Below, one piece after another: positions 1 through 8,353 of a DNA stretch of 47,719 nucleotides. The notes under the pieces are model-generated. The model was not told the DNA's origin and made no database searches. It saw nothing but the letters and a program-made list of their open reading frames with translations. The translations under genes and the position numbers were made by a program. The stretch comes from Saccharofermentans sp. (GTDB lineage Bacteria > Bacillota > Clostridia > Saccharofermentanales > Saccharofermentanaceae): the NCBI GenBank assembly GCA_024683485.1, contig JAIKYD010000075.1, forward strand, positions 1 through 47,719, in the 5' to 3' direction. Within the stretch, counting starts at the first letter, position 1. Each line of letters starts with the position of its first letter.

Positions 1-11
1 AAAGAACTCTT

Positions 12-83
12 GGTATTTTTAATGCCTTCTCAAGTACCAAAAAATACCCGAATTTCAAAGTCTTGTTGACATTTTGTTGACAT
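12..83. repeat. A/T-rich inverted repeat and tandem GTTGACAT motifs
   Basis: GGTATTTTT at 12-20 is an exact inverted partner of AAAAATACC at 40-48. The octamer GTTGACAT then occurs twice, at 65-72 and 76-83, 11 bp apart and so on the same helix face. No gene can be assigned to the first 84 bases. The motifs could be a regulatory site or the tail of a structure that continues outside the window. Confidence 0.3.
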
Positions 84-84
84 G

Positions 85-116
85 AAAAATTGAAAGCCCC
101 TGTTTTAGGGGCTTTC
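85..116 (-). terminator. Intrinsic terminator of guaA
   Basis: GAAAGCCCC (92-100) and GGGGCTTTC (108-116) form a perfect 9-bp stem with a 7-nt loop. Read on the minus strand the stem is followed by a T5 run (complement of 85-89). It lies 13 bp beyond the guaA stop codon. Confidence 0.85.
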
Positions 117-129
117 AAGCGTTTTGCGA

Positions 130-1110
130 TTATTCGTACTCGACCGTTCCGGTGGGCTTTGGTGTGTAATCGTAAAGCACACGGTTAATGCCTGGAACCT
201 CGTGGGTGATACGGTCGGTTATTCTGCACATGAGGTCATATTCGATAGGTTCAACTGTAACCTCGACAACGTCTGTGGTATTGATTGCACGTACAATGCA
301 GAGCCATTCAAATGCTCTCTTTCCATCCTTGATACCAGTGGATTTGAAGTCAGGAACAACAGTGAAGTACTGCCATACTTTGCCAGCAAGACCGGCCTTC
401 TCGAACTCTTCACGAAGGATCGCATCAGATTCCCTTACTGCTTCGAGTCTGTCTCTCGTGATGGCACCGGGGCATCTTACTCCCAGGCCGGGACCAGGGA
501 AAGGCTGACGGTATACCATCTTGCCAGGAAGACCCAAAGCGGAACCGACAACACGGACCTCGTCTTTATAAAGATACTTAACCGGTTCAACAAGCTCGAA
601 ATCAAGTTCCGGAGGAAGACCGCCAACATTGTGGTGAGCCTTGATTCCCTGTTCACTCTCAAGGATATCAGGGTAGATCGTACCCTGTGCAAGGAAAGCA
701 ATTCCGTCAAGCTTTGCAGCTTCTTCAGCGAAGACTTTAATAAATTCCTCACCGATGATATGACGCTTTTGCTCGGGGTCTGTTACTCCTGCAAGAAGAT
801 CGAGGAATCTGTCAACTGCATCGACATAAATGAGATTAGCACCGAGTTCATCCCTGAACACCTGGCATACCATCTCGGGTTCACCTTTTCGAAGGAGTCC
901 GTGATTAACATGAACACATACGAGATTGGTGCCGATCGCCTTGATCAGGAGGGCTGCAACTACGGAAGAGTCTACGCCGCCTGAGAGTGCGAGGAGAACT
1001 TTCTTGTCTCCGACCAGGTTCTTGATCGCCTTGATCTGTTCATCGATGAATTCGTCAGCCTGAGCTTTTGTTGTGATCCTTTTGAGGGATTCCGGTCTTA
1101 CGTCTGCCAT
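130..1110 (-). CDS. guaA: GMP synthetase, ATP-pyrophosphatase subunit only (no glutaminase domain)
   Basis: The protein adenylates XMP and aminates it to GMP in purine synthesis. It shows the PP-loop SGGVDSS at about residues 43-49, the family segment RQPFPGPGLGVRCPG in the middle, and the dimerisation/XMP-binding tail ending PTGTVEYE. At 326 residues it lacks the roughly 190-residue N-terminal class I glutaminase domain of usual bacterial GuaA (about 515-525 residues). It resembles the separate ATPase subunit of split enzymes, so ammonia must come from a separate glutaminase subunit or free ammonium; no such subunit is in the window. The ATG at 1110 is chosen because GGAGG at 1119-1123 is 8 nt upstream, whereas an in-frame TTG at 1116 would be only 2 nt from it. 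It is divergent from pyk. Confidence 0.93.
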   Translation of the reverse strand: MADVRPESLKRITTKAQADEFIDEQIKAIKNLVGDKKVLLALSGGVDSSVVAALLIKAIGTNLVCVHVNHGLLRKGEPEMVCQVFRDELGANLIYVDAVDRFLDLLAGVTDPEQKRHIIGEEFIKVFAEEAAKLDGIAFLAQGTIYPDILESEQGIKAHHNVGGLPPELDFELVEPVKYLYKDEVRVVGSALGLPGKMVYRQPFPGPGLGVRCPGAITRDRLEAVRESDAILREEFEKAGLAGKVWQYFTVVPDFKSTGIKDGKRAFEWLCIVRAINTTDVVEVTVEPIEYDLMCRITDRITHEVPGINRVLYDYTPKPTGTVEYE

Positions 1111-1183
1111 ATGCAAAGCCTCCGATGTATAAATTATTAACTAAAACATTTTACAATATTGTGAAGAAGTTTGGGACTGCAAA

Positions 1184-1192
1184 TGATACAAT
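1184..1192 (+). promoter_or_regulatory. Candidate extended -10 element for pyk
   Basis: TGATACAAT matches an extended -10 (TGn plus TACAAT) about 40 bp before the pyk start codon. No good -35 hexamer is spaced correctly, as is common for extended -10 promoters. Inference from motif only. Confidence 0.35.
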
Positions 1193-1233
1193 CAGGCATA
1201 TCTTTTTGAAACAACAAGGAGAATCGATCATAT

Positions 1234-2649
1234 ATGCGTAAGACTAAGATTATCTGTACCATTGGCCCGGCTTCCGATAACGAGGAAACATTGTCAAAGA
1301 TGTGCGAAGCGGGAATGAATGTTGCAAGACTTAATTTCTCGCACGGTACACATGAGCAGCATCAGGAGAAGATCGATCTGATCAAGAAGGTGAGGACCAA
1401 ACTCAATCTTCCTATAGCTATAATGCTTGATACCAAAGGCCCTGAGTACAGGATCAGGACTTTTAAGGATCACAAGGTCGAATTGAAGGACGGAGCGTTA
1501 TTCACGCTGACAACTGATGAGATAGAGGGCGATGAGACCCGCGTATCGGTTACATACAAAAAGCTCCATGAACAGTTGAATCCCGGAGACAGGGTGCTTA
1601 TTAACAACGGGCTTGTTATTCTCGAAGTAAAAGAGATACAGGGTCATGATGTTATATGTGATGTTGTGGTCGGCGGTATACTGTCTGACCAGAAGTCGAT
1701 GAATTTCCCGAATAAGGTCATGCAGGGTGATTTCCTGAGTGAACAGGATAAGAAGGATCTTCTGTTCGGCATTAAGAATGATATCGATTTTGTTGCTGCA
1801 TCTTTTGTGTCCAGCAAAGACGATATGATCGAAATGCGTGAATTCCTGGATAATAACGGAGGCAAGGATATCGAGGTTATTGCCAAGATCGAGAACCGTG
1901 CCGGTGTGAATAATATCGATGAGATCTCTGAATACTGTGCGGGCATCATGATCGCAAGAGGCGATCTGGGTGTTGAGATACCGTTCGTTGAAGTGCCGAG
2001 TGTTCAAAAGCAGCTTATCAAACGCTGCAGACTTCTTGGCAGAAGAGTAATTACAGCAACGGAGATGCTCGAGTCCATGATCAACAATCCCAGGCCGACG
2101 AGAGCCGAGATCTCCGACGTAGCAAATGCCGTATATGACGGTTCATCCGCGATAATGCTCTCAGGCGAATCCGCTGCAGGCAAATATCCTGTTGAAGCGG
2201 TAAAGACAATGTCTCAGGTGGCCGAATTTACAGAGGATCACATCAACTACAAAGAGCGTTTCTTCAAACAGGAATTCAAGATCCGGAATAACCTTGATGC
2301 TATATCACACGCAACATGCCAGATGGCGATCGATGTGGGGGCCAAGGCTATTGTCGTTCACTCAAGAAGCGGTGTTACTGCGAGAATGGTGTCGAGGTTC
2401 AGGTGCCCTATAGACATAATTGGTATGACTACTTCCGAAAGAATATGGAGAAGACTGAACCTGAGCTGGGGTGTTATTCCGATCCTCAACGAGGAGTTTA
2501 CATCGACAGATGTCATGTATTACCACGGATTTAATGTTGCCAAGGATATCCTTGCGCTTGAGACCGGAGATAATGTTGTAATGACCGGAGGTCTTATCAA
2601 CGGCAAGGCTGGCAACACAAACACCATTAAGGTCGAGACTGTCAGCTGA
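1234..2649 (+). CDS. pyk: Pyruvate kinase
   Basis: Converts phosphoenolpyruvate and ADP to pyruvate and ATP in glycolysis, in the cytoplasm. The 471 residues fit the compact enzyme, without the extra C-terminal PEP-utiliser domain of many Bacillus-type enzymes. Visible motifs are DTKGPE (about 66-71), the catalytic segment AKIE (217-220), ARGDLG (241-246) and PRPTRAE (286-292). The glutamate of TKGPE corresponds to the residue that goes with potassium dependence in characterised pyruvate kinases, so a potassium-dependent enzyme is expected by homology. AAGGAGA at 1216-1222 precedes the ATG by 11 nt. It stands alone: the next gene is 214 bp away and has its own promoter. I see no clear terminator after the stop. 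Confidence 0.97.
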   Translation: MRKTKIICTIGPASDNEETLSKMCEAGMNVARLNFSHGTHEQHQEKIDLIKKVRTKLNLPIAIMLDTKGPEYRIRTFKDHKVELKDGALFTLTTDEIEGDETRVSVTYKKLHEQLNPGDRVLINNGLVILEVKEIQGHDVICDVVVGGILSDQKSMNFPNKVMQGDFLSEQDKKDLLFGIKNDIDFVAASFVSSKDDMIEMREFLDNNGGKDIEVIAKIENRAGVNNIDEISEYCAGIMIARGDLGVEIPFVEVPSVQKQLIKRCRLLGRRVITATEMLESMINNPRPTRAEISDVANAVYDGSSAIMLSGESAAGKYPVEAVKTMSQVAEFTEDHINYKERFFKQEFKIRNNLDAISHATCQMAIDVGAKAIVVHSRSGVTARMVSRFRCPIDIIGMTTSERIWRRLNLSWGVIPILNEEFTSTDVMYYHGFNVAKDILALETGDNVVMTGGLINGKAGNTNTIKVETVS

Positions 2650-2786
2650 TAGTCATGCCAGCCTGTCCGGAAACAGTATAAATCTTTACCATTTTTGAAC
2701 TCTTTATCCGGTGAAGGGGAATATACTTATACCGTAAGGTTAAGATTCCCTGAATTGATGCCGTTTGGATGCCGGTTTGCCACAGT

Positions 2787-2814
2787 TTGCACCAAAAAAC
2801 CGATTAGTTATAAT
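2787..2814 (+). promoter_or_regulatory. Sigma-A type promoter for the permease/adaptor operon
   Basis: TTGCAC (2787-2792), a 16-nt spacer and a perfect TATAAT (2809-2814) form a good vegetative promoter. A second TATAAT at 2827-2832 follows without a good -35. Transcripts from here would start near 2821, so the gene cannot use the TTG at 2765. This supports the ATG at 2864. Confidence 0.6.
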
Positions 2815-2863
2815 TGATTGCGATAGTATAATTTCCTCGAAGTGTGGGGACACTGATATTTGT

Positions 2864-4012
2864 ATGGATAGTAGGAATAACAATTCACAATTGAATGACA
2901 GGGGAGAGGTTACCGGAATAAGACCGGGATCTGAGGTTGTTCAGCAAAACGGAAAGCCTGTTGTTAAGAAGGCGCCTGTTGTCCTTTCTGAAGAGGAACA
3001 TGAGGCTGCTCTGATAAACAGGCCCAAGCCGCGCAACGTAACTCCGCGTGCCAATGAGAAACTGACACCCAAGGATATCCCGGTATTTGAGGATACTCCT
3101 GAGAGAAGAGAGAAGCTGGAACTCCGCAAAAAGAGGCACTTTAAGAGAAGGCTTCGCGACTGGGGGATCTTTACCGGATATCTGACTCCGAGTTTTGCCG
3201 GAGTTCTCGTATTTTTCTTCCTGCCGCTCCTGATGCTCCTTAAGACATCATTCCAGAAGTCTCCGACAAATTCCGACTTTGTGGGATTCCGCAACTACGA
3301 AAGAGTTCTTACCAATGAAGCCTTTATCTCGGCATCCAAGAATACTCTTACATTTGCTCTTATCTCAGTGCCTTTGGCAGTCGTTCTTGCTCTGCTTGTA
3401 GCACTTCTCCTTAATACAGGACTTCCCGGAAAGAGCCTGTTCAGAAGTTTTCTTCTTAATCCGATGATGGTTCCTGTCGCATCTGTCGTACTTATCTGGC
3501 AGGTCTTCTTCAGTTATAACGGTGTCATCAACGGTATAGCCCAGCAGTTGTTTGACACAGCCGAGAAGATAGACTGGCTTAAATCCTCTTATGCCCAGAT
3601 CGTCATCATGTTACTGTTCCTGTGGAAGAACCTCGGTTACAATATGGTATTGTTCCTTGCGGCGCTAAACAGCATTCCGCATGAGATATTAGAGTCTGCG
3701 GAAATGGACGGTGCTGGTCCTGTTAAAAGATTCTTCAGGATCAAGCTTCATTATCTTTCACCGACGATATTCTTTGTCGGGATCATGTCGCTTATTAATT
3801 CCTTTAAGATATTCAGAGAGGTATATCTGTTAACGGGTGATTATCCGTTTGACAACCTCTATATGCTTCAGCACTTTATGAACAACTCGTTCACGCATCT
3901 TGATTACAGCAAGCTTTCAGCCGGTGCAATAGTTATGTGTATTGTTATGATCATCATTGTCGGCGGTCTGTTCTTTGCAGAGTCCAAGTTTGATAAGGAC
4001 GTGGAGGAATGA
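2864..4012 (+). CDS. Sugar-type ABC transporter permease (MalF/UgpA family)
   Basis: An integral membrane subunit of the MalF/UgpA (CUT1) permease family, 382 residues. About 80 charged cytoplasmic residues come first, then a transmembrane segment near GYLTPSFAGVLVFFFLPLLM and five more hydrophobic segments. The ATPase-coupling (EAA) loop reads ESAEMDGAGPVKRFF. There is no large extracytoplasmic loop like that of enteric MalF. Start: ATG 2864 has only a loose GGGGA 13 nt upstream, but it lies downstream of the promoter. The next gene overlaps its end almost exactly, with GGAGG inside the last codons. The partner genes are another permease, an HlyD-like adaptor and a MacB-domain protein, not a sugar-binding protein or ATPase, so its substrate and even its transport direction are uncertain. 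Confidence 0.9.
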   Translation: MDSRNNNSQLNDRGEVTGIRPGSEVVQQNGKPVVKKAPVVLSEEEHEAALINRPKPRNVTPRANEKLTPKDIPVFEDTPERREKLELRKKRHFKRRLRDWGIFTGYLTPSFAGVLVFFFLPLLMLLKTSFQKSPTNSDFVGFRNYERVLTNEAFISASKNTLTFALISVPLAVVLALLVALLLNTGLPGKSLFRSFLLNPMMVPVASVVLIWQVFFSYNGVINGIAQQLFDTAEKIDWLKSSYAQIVIMLLFLWKNLGYNMVLFLAALNSIPHEILESAEMDGAGPVKRFFRIKLHYLSPTIFFVGIMSLINSFKIFREVYLLTGDYPFDNLYMLQHFMNNSFTHLDYSKLSAGAIVMCIVMIIIVGGLFFAESKFDKDVEE

Positions 4013-4014
4013 CA

Positions 4015-5070
4015 ATGAACGGAACAGAGCACAGCGAGAGAAGAAAACAGGCAACCCTGGCACGCCGTCATATCTATACGGAGACCAAAGAACCGGTAAC
4101 ATTTATTACATCTCTTTCTGAAGAAGCACGGGAGAATTTTTTCACGAGCGAGAAAAGAAGGATCGAGACAAACTTAAGAAAACGGAAGATAGTCAAGGGG
4201 ATAATAACCGGATTCGGAATATTCGCAGCTGTTATTATTTCTGCGCTTGCCCTGGTACCGATCTTCTTTACATTCCTTAACTCATTTATGTCTTCTGAGG
4301 AGATCGTGGCAAACTATCAGGTCGTATTCCAAAGTATGTCGGGACATGCAACACAGGGTGCGACTTATATGTCCAGGATGCCGGTGTTAAAACTGATTCC
4401 GGAAGAAGTAACCATAAACCAGTACACAACGCTTCTGTTCATGAATCCGGAATATTTGTTCAAATACTGGAATTCGATAATACTGACACTTCCTATCGTG
4501 GGTGGACAGATGATCGTTGCATGTCTGGCATCATATTCTTTCGCGAGATACAGAAGAAAGAGAAGGGAAGTATTATTCTTCTCATACATAATACTCATGC
4601 TCATGCCTTTCCAGGTAACTCTTGTTCCGAACTACATGATAGCCGACGGACTGGGCATTCTGGATACGATCTGGGCGATCATACTGCCCGGTATCTTCTC
4701 AACGTTTGCGATCTTCCTTCTGACTAAATACATGAGGCAGATCCCGTCGGGATACATAGAAGCAGCAACACTGGACGGGGCTTCGGAGTGGCAGATATTC
4801 ACGAATATTGCCTTGCCGCTGTGCAAGAACGCTATATTCGCATTGACGATACTGCTATTTATCGATTACTGGAATATGGTCGAGCAGCCACTGGTGCTCC
4901 TGACCGATGTGGACAAACAACCGTTGTCGGTTTTCCTGTCACAGATAAACGAACCTGAACTGGGAATTGCATTTGCGGCATCAAGCGTCTATATGATCCC
5001 GCCGCTGCTGATCTTTTTCTGGGGTGAGGATTATCTCGTGGAAGGAATATCAAGATCGGGAATCAAATAA
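4015..5070 (+). CDS. Sugar-type ABC transporter permease (MalG/UgpE family)
   Basis: Second permease half, 351 residues. A positively charged N-terminal stretch of about 55 residues precedes the first membrane segment (GIITGFGIFAAVIISALALV). The EAA coupling motif YIEAATLDGASEWQIF is intact, so an ATPase of the MalK/MsmX type should dock on it. The ATG at 4015 is preferred because GGAGG (4003-4007) is 7 nt upstream; the ATG at 4009 is only 1 nt from that site. Tight spacing to the previous gene implies translational coupling. No ATPase gene is in the operon. A shared UgpC/MsmX-type ATPase, such as the partial genes at the end of this window, is a plausible partner by analogy with multitask ATPases in Firmicutes. 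Confidence 0.9.
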   Translation: MNGTEHSERRKQATLARRHIYTETKEPVTFITSLSEEARENFFTSEKRRIETNLRKRKIVKGIITGFGIFAAVIISALALVPIFFTFLNSFMSSEEIVANYQVVFQSMSGHATQGATYMSRMPVLKLIPEEVTINQYTTLLFMNPEYLFKYWNSIILTLPIVGGQMIVACLASYSFARYRRKRREVLFFSYIILMLMPFQVTLVPNYMIADGLGILDTIWAIILPGIFSTFAIFLLTKYMRQIPSGYIEAATLDGASEWQIFTNIALPLCKNAIFALTILLFIDYWNMVEQPLVLLTDVDKQPLSVFLSQINEPELGIAFAASSVYMIPPLLIFFWGEDYLVEGISRSGIK

Positions 5071-5118
5071 ACAATATGCGCGTTAAAGTGCATACGCAGG
5101 ATACGGAGGAAAAAGAAG

Positions 5119-6966
5119 ATGGCCAAGGGGAGTAGTAGAAGAACAAAGGTTATAAAAGCAATGATTGCTTTTGTAATAATTCTTGCATTGCTGACATTCT
5201 TCTCAAATACATTGATGAATCTGACTATACCGAAGGTTATGGGATCGTATGCTTCAAGAGGCAATCTCTCATATTCCAACAGTGCAAGGGGAGTAATCGC
5301 TGTCGATAACCAGACTGAGGTCAAAGGTCTCGAAGGAAGAACTGTTGATAAGGTGCTTGTAACCAACTATGACAGCGTTCAGGAGGGTGATACGATCCTG
5401 ACCTTGAAAACAGATACTGAGTCCGAAGATCTGCAGGCAAAGAAAGACCGCCTTAAAGAACTTGAGCGTGAAGCTGAATATGAGGAAAGATCCCCTTCAA
5501 GCTCTTCGGATTTCACTACATATTACGATTCGATAAATGCTGCAAAAGCAACTCTGTCGGATGCCGAGGATACTCTCGAAAAGGTACAGAACAAATCTGA
5601 TGTGGAAGAGGAGAATAAGAAAATAATAGATGACGAGTCCGCCAAGGCAGTCTCTCTTGAAGCCTCTGTAACCGCAGCTGCAAAGACTGTCGAAGATATC
5701 AAGAAAGACATTGATGCGGCTGATGCGGCAATCGTTCCGCTCAAGTCACAGGTTAATGTATATGTGGCGTTGGGCACCCCAACTCCGTCTCCGACACCTG
5801 TACCTGGTGAAGATAATACTGAGGAAAATGCTGAGGAACCGGCTGTTACACCAGAGGTCACACCCGAACCGACACCGGGAACGGAAGCAGGCACTACACC
5901 TGAACCTACACCCGCGGAAAGCGTTCCTGCCGAACCGACAGCCACCCCGACTCCGGCGCCTTTCCTTGATCCTGACGGTTTGGATCCTCAGTCACCCACA
6001 TATGAGATGGATAAGCTGCTTTTCAAGATCAATCAGTATGAAGAGCAGAAAACCGCTTTGAAGGCGCAGCTGGATGCAGCTCAAAAACGTCTGGATGAGG
6101 CTTCCGCCGAGCTTGCTGAATGCCAGGGGAAGATACAGGCTGCTAAAGATGCAATTACCGCGCTTTCAACACTTCCTTCGGAAGCCGCAGCACAAAATGC
6201 GGTAAACACAGCTAGAAATGCTGTTAATACAGCACAGAAGTCCTTGAGTGATGCAATGACGCAGGCCGGAATCAACGAAGATAAGGCAAGGGATGCGGCA
6301 GAGGACCGTGAAGCCCAGATTGCTAAACTCAAAAAGCAGATAGAAGATCTTGAGAAACAAGCCGGAGTTACCGAGATAAAGGCTCCTGCCTCAGGCTATA
6401 TCTATAACATAGCTGTGGCTTCAGGTGATGTTCTGACAGCCAAGACCATAGTTACTTATATTCTGCCTGAAAGGGACAGGATATGTTCTGTAACGTTCCA
6501 GTTTACTTCCCAGGCAGCCCAGAATATCTGGATAGGAATGTCTCTTGAAGTTACAAGCGGATTTATCAACGGATGTACGGTTACAGGAATCAAGCCTGAC
6601 CCTAACAATCCCAGAGGATACAAGATCGTCAAGTGTATGGTCGATGGCAATGATGCATGGCCGGGTGAGGAGATAACCGTAAATGCCGGCAGAGGCAACG
6701 ATAACTATAAATGTGTAGTTCCCAGCAGTGCGGTCAGTCAGGATAACAACGGTGATTTCATTTATGTTATCAAAGGTTCCTCAACTCCGTTGGGCGATAA
6801 ATATACCGTTAAGAGAGTAGATGTAACAGTTGAGGCAACAGACGGTGCGGTATCAGCTATCAAAGGCGAAGGCCTTGACAAGTATGATGTGATGATCGTC
6901 GTAAGAGCCGAGAAACCTCTGGAAGACGGACAGCGTGTAAGACTTGAGGATTACACCGCAAAGTGA
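5119..6966 (+). CDS. HlyD/RND-type membrane fusion (adaptor) protein with a Pro/Thr-rich insert
   Basis: A 615-residue membrane-anchored adaptor. One transmembrane segment lies near residues 11-36. A biotinyl-lipoyl-like half motif sits around 68-97 (VDKVLVTNYDSVQEGDTIL) and its second half near 416-440 (IKAPASGYIYNIAVASGDVL). Between them are two long Ala/Glu/Lys-rich coiled-coil arms. At the tip of that hairpin, about residues 218-290, is a low-complexity run of PTP, PEPTP and EE repeats. Beta-barrel and membrane-proximal regions follow. Such proteins bridge exporters to extracytoplasmic partners. GGAGG at 5105-5109 is 9 nt before the ATG. It is co-transcribed with the two permeases upstream and the MacB-domain protein downstream. 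Confidence 0.85.
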   Translation: MAKGSSRRTKVIKAMIAFVIILALLTFFSNTLMNLTIPKVMGSYASRGNLSYSNSARGVIAVDNQTEVKGLEGRTVDKVLVTNYDSVQEGDTILTLKTDTESEDLQAKKDRLKELEREAEYEERSPSSSSDFTTYYDSINAAKATLSDAEDTLEKVQNKSDVEEENKKIIDDESAKAVSLEASVTAAAKTVEDIKKDIDAADAAIVPLKSQVNVYVALGTPTPSPTPVPGEDNTEENAEEPAVTPEVTPEPTPGTEAGTTPEPTPAESVPAEPTATPTPAPFLDPDGLDPQSPTYEMDKLLFKINQYEEQKTALKAQLDAAQKRLDEASAELAECQGKIQAAKDAITALSTLPSEAAAQNAVNTARNAVNTAQKSLSDAMTQAGINEDKARDAAEDREAQIAKLKKQIEDLEKQAGVTEIKAPASGYIYNIAVASGDVLTAKTIVTYILPERDRICSVTFQFTSQAAQNIWIGMSLEVTSGFINGCTVTGIKPDPNNPRGYKIVKCMVDGNDAWPGEEITVNAGRGNDNYKCVVPSSAVSQDNNGDFIYVIKGSSTPLGDKYTVKRVDVTVEATDGAVSAIKGEGLDKYDVMIVVRAEKPLEDGQRVRLEDYTAK

Positions 6967-6984
6967 TCTTGAAGGAAACAGATA

Positions 6985-8280
6985 ATGCAGTTATTTGATA
7001 AGACAAAAAAGCTCTGGAATACTGAGAAGGGAAATGTGAAGAGACGTTTCTTAAAGTTGATCCTTGCCGTCCCGTTCTGGATTATTCTGGTTTCCGTGAT
7101 CCTTATGGCATTCGGAATCTGCCGTATTTACTATCTGATCGATACAAGACCTGAGCAGAAGACAGCCAGGATTTGGCAGAGCAATTCGGATACTTCTTTC
7201 AGACATATGATTGTTTATGCCGGTGGAATTAGAGCAAAGGGTGATAAGTCGCCTATGACATATCAGGATGGCGGCGGATCGATCCATCTTGCGGATATAG
7301 CATTGATGAGAAAGGATCTCCAGGGCTCATCCGATACCGGTTCGGCAGCTTCGTCCAAGAATATTTCCTATGTTGAGGACAAGCTCAGAGGCTGGGAGGA
7401 CTGCTATTCCTCCACAGTAATGGCATCAGTCAGTGCCATAGATGTCAGAGACGGGCTTGAGGTGACTACCGGAACGACTGACGTGCAGCTTGTAGCTGTC
7501 GGGGGTAACTATAAGGTATTCCATCCCTTCAGGTATCTGTCCGGCGGTTTTCTTCCCGAGACTCCGGTAGATGCAAACCAGATAGTGCTTAATGATGTTC
7601 TGGCCTGGACATTCTATCATTCTTATGATGTTGTAGGTAACAGGCTTATGATAAACGGCCAGATGTTTACGGTTATCGGTGTCGTGGAGGAAAAGGACAC
7701 CAAGGTTGCGGAACTTGCAGGTGAGCAGGAGAACAGGGCATTTATCTATTTCGGAACTCTCGGAGCATTATATGATAATGGAACAAACGGTTACTCTGAC
7801 TCAGAAGATTATGGCCCTTCCGACGGTCCGGATTCCACAAGCAGTGCCGTAGAGAATGACTATGCGATCCAATGCTATGAGGCACTTCTTCCTGAACTTG
7901 TAAGGGGTGTAGCTGTAACGGATTTTAAGAATGCCCTGCCGGCTTATTCGTTTACGAATCCTCAGGTCTATGTTGTTAATAACACCGGACGGTTCGGAAT
8001 AACAAGGGTGTTTGATACGTTCTTCCCTTTGGGTGAGACAGACAGAGAGAGAATGGGATATGAATTCCCGTACTGGGAGAAGGCTGCCCAAATGACTGAA
8101 GACAGACTGTTCTATGATTACATAATCACTGCCCTGGGAATAGTATTGCTGTTGATCGGTCTGGTTATGGCTGGTCTTAAGCTACGAGCAGGAAAAGCAA
8201 TATCTCAGGATATGGTAGAGGATCAAAGTGATGATGATATTTTCGAGAATGAGGAAAAACAACTCATTTTGAAAGACTGA
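6985..8280 (+). CDS. Membrane protein with a MacB-type periplasmic core domain, no FtsX core
   Basis: 431 residues with a transmembrane segment at about 22-52, a large extracytoplasmic region, and a second membrane segment at about 379-404 (YIITALGIVLLLIGLVMAGL) followed by an acidic tail. The middle contains the MacB/FtsX extracellular signature: GGFLPETPVDANQIVLND, then VVGNRLMINGQMFTVIGVV. Typical MacB permeases follow this domain with three more membrane helices; here only one is present, so it is not a complete permease. It starts 18 nt after the adaptor stop, with AAGGAAAC as ribosome binding site. HlyD-like adaptors and MacB proteins are partners in tripartite exporters; pairing them with sugar-importer permeases is unusual. 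Function unproven. Confidence 0.7.
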   Translation: MQLFDKTKKLWNTEKGNVKRRFLKLILAVPFWIILVSVILMAFGICRIYYLIDTRPEQKTARIWQSNSDTSFRHMIVYAGGIRAKGDKSPMTYQDGGGSIHLADIALMRKDLQGSSDTGSAASSKNISYVEDKLRGWEDCYSSTVMASVSAIDVRDGLEVTTGTTDVQLVAVGGNYKVFHPFRYLSGGFLPETPVDANQIVLNDVLAWTFYHSYDVVGNRLMINGQMFTVIGVVEEKDTKVAELAGEQENRAFIYFGTLGALYDNGTNGYSDSEDYGPSDGPDSTSSAVENDYAIQCYEALLPELVRGVAVTDFKNALPAYSFTNPQVYVVNNTGRFGITRVFDTFFPLGETDRERMGYEFPYWEKAAQMTEDRLFYDYIITALGIVLLLIGLVMAGLKLRAGKAISQDMVEDQSDDDIFENEEKQLILKD

Positions 8281-8317
8281 TCATATTTCATGATAGAATA
8301 ATCGCTGTTTTTTCCTT

Positions 8318-8352
8318 ATAATTCCCTTATTGCACTGCATGAAGGGAATTAT
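8318..8352 (+). promoter_or_regulatory. Perfect 11-bp inverted repeat spanning a -10 box and the ribosome binding site
   Basis: ATAATTCCCTT (8318-8328) and AAGGGAATTAT (8342-8352) are exact inverted repeats separated by 13 nt. The right arm contains the AAGGGA ribosome binding site and ends one base before the ATG at 8354. The left arm overlaps a perfect TATAAT at 8317-8322. In RNA starting upstream it would hide the ribosome binding site; in DNA it could be an operator. Confidence 0.6.
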
Positions 8353-8353
8353 T

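Noticed and set aside
124..984. 286-codon plus-strand frame
   Set aside because: It lies antisense to guaA, which has clear motifs and a ribosome binding site. The antisense protein has no recognisable features.
2765..2863. Upstream TTG start for the first permease
   Set aside because: No ribosome binding site, and a good promoter lies downstream of it.
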